64,000 bases of DNA from Capillidium heterosporum (lineage: Eukaryota; Entomophthoromycota; Entomophthoromycetes; Entomophthorales; Capillidiaceae). Position 1 is the stretch's first letter. Every line of letters starts with the position of its first letter. The notes beneath the pieces were generated by a model. That model worked only from the letters and a program-made list of their open reading frames with translations, was not told where the DNA came from and made no database searches. The stretch is from positions 434,001-498,000 of the forward strand of contig WBMQ01000013.1 of NCBI GenBank assembly GCA_016630905.1, written 5' to 3'. This document shows, piece after piece, positions 57,640 through 64,000 of this stretch. The position numbers were made by a program, and so were the translations under genes.

Positions 57640-58477
57640 AAGATGTAAAAGAGTATATGGTAAAAGTTTGGTATAGTTGCTATTTTACCTTGCCAAGCTT
57701 TATTTTTAGTAGGAACCTTTTAGAATTTGGAAAATCTTAATGAAAGTGTATAATTGGAACTTTCTTCAGTTTGTAAGTTTGTCAGCTGAACTTCTGCTTC
57801 GAAATTTCAGAGTTTAGTTTGTAGTTCGGAGTAATTGATTTCCAATCACATCTAGCTATGGTTGGAACATTTCATTAAACTTAATTTGCAATCTTTGTAG
57901 GTGATATAAACTGGTCTATTTCATCTAAATAGATAGTATTTTCAAAACTCAGATATATTTAAAGCTGTGATACCAATGTAAATGACTATAGCTATGCGGA
58001 AAGCTGGTATATCAAATACATAAAATTTATAAACTGCTGTTTTTACTAACAAGTATAATATATTAAAAGAGTGGGCTATCGATATCCAAGCTAACCTTAA
58101 TTACCTATATTGCACTTTCGAACAAAGGTTTTCTATCAATAGGAAAGCTAATAAAGAATCGACAAAACAGCCCGTTATTCAGAATATATTGGACTATATA
58201 TATAACATGCACTACTATAAGCTTGAGCTTCTATTCCAAGTTTACTTTTTTACTTTTTTCTTTGTCTTAATACCATTAGCCGAAATATATTAAAATTATA
58301 AATTATATAGTTCTTAAATACAACTGCTAGTATAAAAATATGATAACTTCATGTCTAAAACACCAATATTAAGTCTATACTTTTACTATTCAGTTTTATG
58401 ACTTTTGCTAACTGCATTTATCTATTTTAAACTGATACTAATGACCAAGTACTGTAATATATTGATATGAAGGACCA
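57640..58477. other. Intergenic
   Basis: AT-rich spacer with no recognised gene. Confidence 0.5.
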
Positions 58478-59020
58478 TGAAGCCTACAAAAGAACAATTT
58501 CTGGATCCAGATCAGCTGTACTTCCTTCAAACCAAAGTTAGAAAGAGTATCAAATCCGAACAGGACGATAAAGAAAAACCATCATGCACGCTTCTATCGG
58601 TTGAAGATTGCAAGATAAGAAAATGCAAAATGTAATTAAGGCACATGCAAAGCATGGTCGTAGTAAACCAGAAATCATAGAATGCACCAGCAAGCATTGT
58701 TCAATTGCAATCAAGCCCGTCCACAAGCAAAGCAGGTGCGGCTACAAGTAGAGGTATTCCAGGTAACTTGAAGACCTCTGTCAAATCAAGTCCTAAAGTC
58801 GACACAGGCCCCATAGTAGATACTTCAAAACTTTTCCAACTAATCAACAGGATGATTTGAAGAATGCTAGATGTAGATCAAAAATTAGGGTTGCTAACTC
58901 TCCTCAATCCATCAAAAGCTCTGAAGAAGATACAGATAAAGCCATCAACAAAGCGGCCTTTAATATCGCCAACAAGCTGTACAATAAGTTATTTGGTAGC
59001 AATAATTCATATTAAATCTC
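58478..59020 (+). pseudogene. Broken reading frame, unknown protein
   Basis: Coding-like blocks in changing frames: MKPTKEQFLDPDQLYFLQTK then CKIRKCKM and a stop; then TSKAGAATSRGIPGNLKTSV and DTGPIVDTSKLFQ; then QQDDLKNARCRSKIRVANSP and NKAAFNIANKLYNKLFGSNN before a stop near 59015. Ser/Lys/Asp-rich composition and the higher GC over 58480-58990 contrast with the flanks. I do not recognise the protein. A multi-exon gene with missed introns is possible, but no good splice pairs join the blocks. Confidence 0.4.
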
Positions 59021-59700
59021 TTTTTTTTGGTGGATTTTCCTATATTATCCAATCTTAATAATCTCAAAATAAAATACAACTAAAAGTAATTTTTTGAGAG
59101 AAATTATTAATCAAAACAGTGCACTATACTTGAAAACATATGCCAAGTATTAAATTTCTATTAAAATTAATTCTTTCAAATCTATTGCATATATATTCTT
59201 AAACTGTAGGCACTGGATTGAGTAGGTTGTCCTCTAAATGTTTCTAATGCAATTCTAGGTATATTAATACTTTTAAAGGTAATGTACTATATTTTTTGTT
59301 CTAATTTATAAGTAATAATTGATGATGATACCCTTAGGTTTTCATTGTAGGGTAAAATGTCATTACGCCATCCAACATGAAATGGTTATGTTCTATTGAT
59401 ATATGAGATATCAGTCAATTTACGCTATAAATAAGGAATTATTTTTAGAAATTTGAAAGTTAATTGTATCAGAATCAAAGATATATAATGTTTAGATTGA
59501 ATATTTGAGCAAAATTCCAACATTTATAAGAGTATTTGGCTATCGTGAGAGATGTTAAGTAAAAAGAATGATCGTATACACAACGAGAATTAAATGAAAT
59601 AGTAAAGTGCTAGAAAATAGTCATATTCAAAAGCTATAACAAAATCCATTACTATCCCATTTATACGGACAAGAGTCCTACTAAGCCTTAATCCTACACC
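59021..59700. other. Intergenic
   Basis: AT-rich. Downstream of DBR1 (convergent side). Nothing recognised. Confidence 0.5.
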
Positions 59701-61456
59701 CTATTTTGCAATCGAAAAATCGTTCTGAATACCTATCAAACTACAAAACCAATCGGTAAATATATTAGAAAACCTACCATTTCTACCATCCTCCTCCTTA
59801 TAACACAAAAAGTTATCGGGCACTTCAACTGCATTTCGCAACCTTTCTTCCTTATCCAAACCCAATTCATCTAAAAGTTCCTTTTCAACCTTTTCAATCT
59901 CCCTATCATTTTAAAAAAAGAAAGTGATTACTATGCTGTACTAATAAGTAATAAAGTTTACAGAGTTAAGGTACCGACAGGAGGTAGCTGAACGTTGAAC
60001 CTTTTTAAGGATAGGTGCTTGGTATATACTTTAGTAACTGCTAACCAGATTGTGGGTATATAGAGTTTTTCGTCAGTGAGATGTAAATAGTTTGAGTTTT
60101 TGGGTTCGATCTCCATTATCTAATAGGAAGTTGTATTAGTATGGCTAATATATCTACAAATTTAGTACCTCTAAATAGATTCGCTTAGGGTTAGGTGGAT
60201 CTAAAGGTTTATCCAAAGCTAAGAAATAAGTTTCGATCGGTTGGTAAGGTATATCCTTCACTTCACTTTTAAGTTTGGGTTCGAGCTCTAAAATCGATGA
60301 TTAGTAAATCGGTAAATATCTCAAAAATACTAAGCATCTTATTAGGTGAAGATATAACATCTGTATTCGTGTCTTCAACAAGTTTATCAAGACTACCGTT
60401 GGTATTAGTTGTAGCCTCCTCATCTTCAAAGACGATATCAATTTCGTCGGGATTGTTGACATCAGTGGTGTTAAAGTCGTCCAAATCGATCTCATCTATG
60501 TTGTGGACGTCCGAATTGTTAATTCGAACGCTGCTATTGGTACTGGTTATTGGGTTATGGAGTATCGTAGTTTGAAAGTAAACGTGCAGGTGGCTGGAGA
60601 ACCAAAACTTGGGCTTCAACATATTTAACAGGTACTGCAGACTAGGAGAACCCAAAGTGTTGCTGTTGATCTATTGAACAAATGAATAAAAATAGTGCTA
60701 TGTAGATTACTTCATTTTTAAAGAACGGTTTAAATTTAAGTAGTTTACTCAGATCTCCATATTTTTCTATGTTGTTAGGCCAATCGTGTGATAAAAATAT
60801 GTCGATATCAAAGTCAAAATTGGAAAGTTCAGCTAATTTGTTGGTTTCGAAGTTACGGTAGTGATAAATGGACCTCAAACTGAACTTATCGAACGGTGGT
60901 ATTTCGTAATGACCTGTTTGATAGGAAAAGAAGCAAAAATAATAATAAATACAGTGGTATAAAAATTGTTTACCTTTATAATGATCCCCACTCTTGTAGA
61001 TACCTGATATACCACTTATAACCAAGCCTTTATACAAAAGTACCCCAGTTTTACCTAGGTAATAGATGTTTTTACATACCCAACCTCCATAAAATCTATT
61101 CAAAAATTGAAAATAAATAAATAAATATATTGCTATAAACTTACAGTTCGTTCATATAATTGGAAGCTTCATGATTTCCACCGATAAAAATTGTCAAATA
61201 AGGGGCCTGCAACTCACCCGAAAAATACTTGTGGAAGTCGCCCAGTTTTTTAAATTTGTCGGGCATAGAAATGGAAGCCATATCGGAGTTAAATCGTAAA
61301 GCTTGAAAGTCACCAGTTATTAATAAAATGTCACAACCACCCAATTCTTGAAGTTGATTGTAGACTCGGGTTAAATATCCATGTAAGCAACCTTGAATCG
61401 CCACCTGTTTGGAAAAAAGTTGAAAGGATGGAGTTATGGAGAGTTACCTTGACCAT
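59701..61456 (-). CDS. DBR1: Lariat debranching enzyme DBR1
   Basis: Nuclear metallophosphoesterase that hydrolyses the 2'-5' branch of intron lariats. The first coding exon is only nine bases (61456-61448, MVK). The next (from 61404) gives VAIQGCLHGYL, LLITGDFQALR and TIFIGGNHEASNYMNEL, the metal-binding motifs. Then FYGGWVCKNIYYLG, GISGIYKSGDHYKGHYE, RSIYHYRNFE, IDIFLSHDWP, NTLGSPSLQYLL and the HxH motif SSHLHVYF. An Asn/Asp/Glu-rich insert of about 80 residues precedes YFLALDKPLDPPNPKRIYLE and the conserved VPDNF near the C-terminus. The stop is TAG at 59701-59703. About eight exons, each with good phase; all catalytic residues are kept. Confidence 0.93.
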
Positions 61457-63182
61457 AGTTTCTATTTGAATTCAGTTTTCTCTTTTTTCAGTCAATATAC
61501 GTATGTTGAAGGTATAGCTGTCAAACCTGTTAAACCTTGACTGCAGCTTGGTTTTGATGTGTTGAAAAGCTTTTAGAATTGAAATTATTTTGAGCTTGAA
61601 CTATTGCTTCATTCAGAAATCGAGGATATTTTATGTGAATTTGCACAAGTCATCTATAATTTCTAGAAAGTATAGGATCAAACTTATAAATACGTCATTT
61701 ATAATTTCAAACTACTGTTGCAATATTATATAGTTATCGTTAGTATATTTTTATATGGTAGATTTGCTCGGCTCTAGTATTGGCTGATAAGATAGTAGTT
61801 GACCTTGTCTAAATAGACGGTTGTTTATCAGCCTGACTGAATTAAGAGTGCATTATTGTTTTCAATATTAAAGAATCAAGTATGGCATTTCTGTCGTTTA
61901 AATACGTACAAGTAACCCTATTACTACTCTGGTCTAAACCATTTACATTAAGCTACCCTCTATAGGACTATCGACGGCAATTAGTAGCAAGCAATACTTT
62001 TATATTACATATACAGTATATTTACTTTTGAATGTATATTTCTATTGTAATATAAAGTGCAATGATCTTTAGTAGGTTTACTGATCTATTGGTTGTAAAT
62101 TTTATACTATTTTATAAGGTTCTACACAGTATACAATCAAAGTAAAAACATAGATTGGGTAAAAAAACACATAAATATACATCTATTTTAGCATATATCC
62201 CTGTCGATTATATATTGGCATTTCGTATACAATCCTTAAATTAATAATTTCGATGGCTTTGTAGTCTGGCGATGAAGTTCTCAAGCCAAGGAATAGGCTC
62301 AATAGTAACCTAACTTGAGAACAGTACCTATTTAACCGCATTTTATTACAAAAGTGGTAAAGGTGTTGTATGTATGCTTACATACTATCTATTCTATTTT
62401 TGAAATATTAAAGGTACAAATTGTATTTATTAGTAAATGCATTCAAATAGCACATTCTTCCTAAAAGTTTTCTACAATCCAAATTTATCAACAATCAGAA
62501 TTCCCAAGTTTTGTTGGTGTTTAACTAAACTTTGTATATCAGTATATATATTTGTTATTAAAGTGATGCTATTGTCATCAAATATATATAGCTTTTAGTT
62601 GATTTCATCATACATCCATATTTGTGAAGCTATATATTTTTACTATTACTAATAAGTTCAATTATGCGATACATATTTCAAGGTGGGAATCGGTATAAAT
62701 GTATATCATACATCTGCTTACAATCAAGCAAATTATTAAAAGATGGATAACTTAAATCCAAGTTACAATGCCTATCATTTTTACTAATGGCTTTCAACTC
62801 TCGTATATTGAAACTAAAATTTTATAGCTGGATTAATTAGCCTAATGTTGACCATTTTAATGGGTATAAAAGTCATACATCAAAAAATGATAGCATACAA
62901 CTGCCAAAGTTAATAAGGCTTGTCATGGCATACCAGTTTTGAATTTCAAATGAGGAGCCGGAAGGAGGCTTTAACATCTGCCGAATTCTCGTTTTGGTAA
63001 GATAACGTTGCGCGAAAATTGCTTAATTTTTAGCCTGAAGGTGTATGCAAGCCAAGCTGGCCGACCTATTGAGCTGTTTATGCTGTGAGAGGCAGAGCTA
63101 CCTCCACCGTATAAAAGGAAGCGGGATGGGCTTCAAACTGTTAACACAATTCATCAGCATTTCCATTAGAGAATAAAAAGAT
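61457..63182. other. Intergenic, with promoters of DBR1 and the multicopper oxidase
   Basis: About 1.7 kb between divergent genes. AT-rich except for the last 250 bases, which are more mixed in composition and contain a TATA box. Confidence 0.5.
63110..63117 (+). promoter_or_regulatory. TATA box of the multicopper oxidase gene
   Basis: TATAAAAG lies 65 bases before the start codon, in a locally GC-richer context (CCGTATAAAAGGAAGCGG). This spacing is normal for a regulated fungal promoter. Confidence 0.6.
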
Positions 63183-64000
63183 ATGACGAAGCAGCTCCAA
63201 CTCCTACTCTTACTACTACTCAGCATCAACTTAATTCAATGCAAGATCATCAGCTTGGATTGGAAGATCGAAGAACGGATGATCGCCCCCGACAACAGTG
63301 CAATCCATGGTATCTTGATTGACGGCCAGTTCCCCGGTCCCACCATCAACGCAGTCCAAGGCGATATTATCAAGGTCAAGGTTCGTAACTTGATGCATAA
63401 AGAGTTTACCATTCACTGGCATGGAATCATTCAGAAAGGCACATCACTGTCTGATGGTGTACCTTACGTTACTCAGGACCCCATAAAGCCAGGCGGTATC
63501 TACGACTACTACTTTGAACTAGGCGATCAGTCAGGTACCCACTGGTACCACGCTCACACTGGTTTGGATGCTGAGCATGCCTACGGTGCCATCGTCATCC
63601 AGGATAAACCTGAAACCATCAAGGACATCATCAAATATAACCCCAAGTACCAATACGACGAAGAAACAGTTTTGATGATTTCAGAGATGTGGCACAAGAG
63701 TTCTGAGGAATTAATTGAAGGTTTAGTTGGCCCCCAATTTAGATTTGTCAACGCCTCTGACTCTATCATGATCAATGGTCAGGTCTACAAGGATTGGCCT
63801 AATGGAAACGCCGATCCCAACATGCCCTCTAATAAGGGAAACTACGTGCTCAACGTTAAGCCCAACAAAATTTACCGACTACGTCTTATCGGCGCCCTAG
63901 GTTTGGACAAAATGAAGTTCAGCATCCCCAATCACAAGTTCACTTTAATTGAAGCCGACGGTACCTTACTCGAACCTTTGGACGTCGATTACGTCGAAAT
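63183..64000 (+). CDS. Secreted multicopper oxidase (laccase/ascorbate-oxidase type), 5' part
   Basis: The first 272 codons of a secreted blue-copper oxidase; the rest is beyond the window. Signal peptide MTKQLQLLLLLLLSINLIQC. Cupredoxin domain 1 has ILIDGQFPGPTINAVQGD, the copper motif HWHG (78-81) and WYHAH (121-125), in GTHWYHAHTGLDAEHAYGAI. Domain 2 begins near 155 (ETVLMISEMWH, INGQVYKDWPNG, VKPNKIYRLRLIGALGL). The T1 copper site and C-terminus are not visible, so laccase, ferroxidase and ascorbate-oxidase types cannot be separated. HAHTG favours the laccase/ascorbate-oxidase side. No intron in the visible part. Confidence 0.92.
   Translation, partial: MTKQLQLLLLLLLSINLIQCKIISLDWKIEERMIAPDNSAIHGILIDGQFPGPTINAVQGDIIKVKVRNLMHKEFTIHWHGIIQKGTSLSDGVPYVTQDPIKPGGIYDYYFELGDQSGTHWYHAHTGLDAEHAYGAIVIQDKPETIKDIIKYNPKYQYDEETVLMISEMWHKSSEELIEGLVGPQFRFVNASDSIMINGQVYKDWPNGNADPNMPSNKGNYVLNVKPNKIYRLRLIGALGLDKMKFSIPNHKFTLIEADGTLLEPLDVDYVE

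Overview
The window is nuclear DNA of a fungus. It is AT-rich, with short GT..AG introns of about 38-60 bases and typical fungal housekeeping genes on both strands. The gene set, the very AT-rich spacers and the fast-evolving proteins suggest an early-diverging lineage, possibly Zoopagomycota/Entomophthoromycotina. That placement is inference; no rRNA or marker set is present.

Layout. 1-397: 5' part of a secreted protein (-). 2026-4384: Hel2/ZNF598 ribosome-quality-control E3 ligase (+). About 5165-5945: decayed M28 peptidase (carboxypeptidase Q-like). 7420-20467: an unusual locus with four intronless genes related to bacterial CqsA/LqsA alpha-hydroxyketone autoinducer synthases. One is intact (19277-20467, ending in the peroxisomal signal SKL), one is nearly intact (7420-8611), and two are heavily decayed. 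Two identical initiator tRNA-Met genes in opposite orientation sit in this locus, with a type II NADH dehydrogenase gene between copies 1 and 2. 20967-22088: HAD hydrolase. 22848-25115: MVP1/SNX8 sorting nexin. 25630-31432: URB1/Npa1 ribosome-biogenesis protein. 34392-36713: RGS protein with a repeated short motif. 39718-40494: RanBP1. 42482-44488: Dbf4. 45771-47237: isocitrate-lyase-like probable pseudoenzyme. 48337-49633: La protein. 51386-54068: ankyrin protein resembling Hos4. 55559-55936: small membrane protein. 56279-57639: secreted, GPI-anchored zincin-like protein. 58478-59020: decayed reading frame. 59701-61456: DBR1 lariat debranching enzyme. 63183-end: multicopper oxidase, cut by the window edge.

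Most genes act independently: RNA and ribosome metabolism (Hel2, URB1, La, DBR1), Ran transport, replication initiation (Dbf4), endosomal sorting (MVP1), G-protein signalling (RGS). The outstanding feature is the CqsA-like family. It keeps the PLP residues of the alpha-oxoamine synthases and adds a C-terminal SKL, so it is a candidate peroxisomal acyl-CoA-using enzyme, possibly acquired from bacteria and now undergoing gene birth and death.

Several conserved genes (Hel2, URB1, NADH dehydrogenase, the ankyrin gene, the zincin) need one-base frame changes to read through, often at short homopolymers. Assembly error is the plain explanation, but most changes have the same sign (one extra base), so they are reported separately. 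Exon borders were placed by eye from splice consensus and family alignment.
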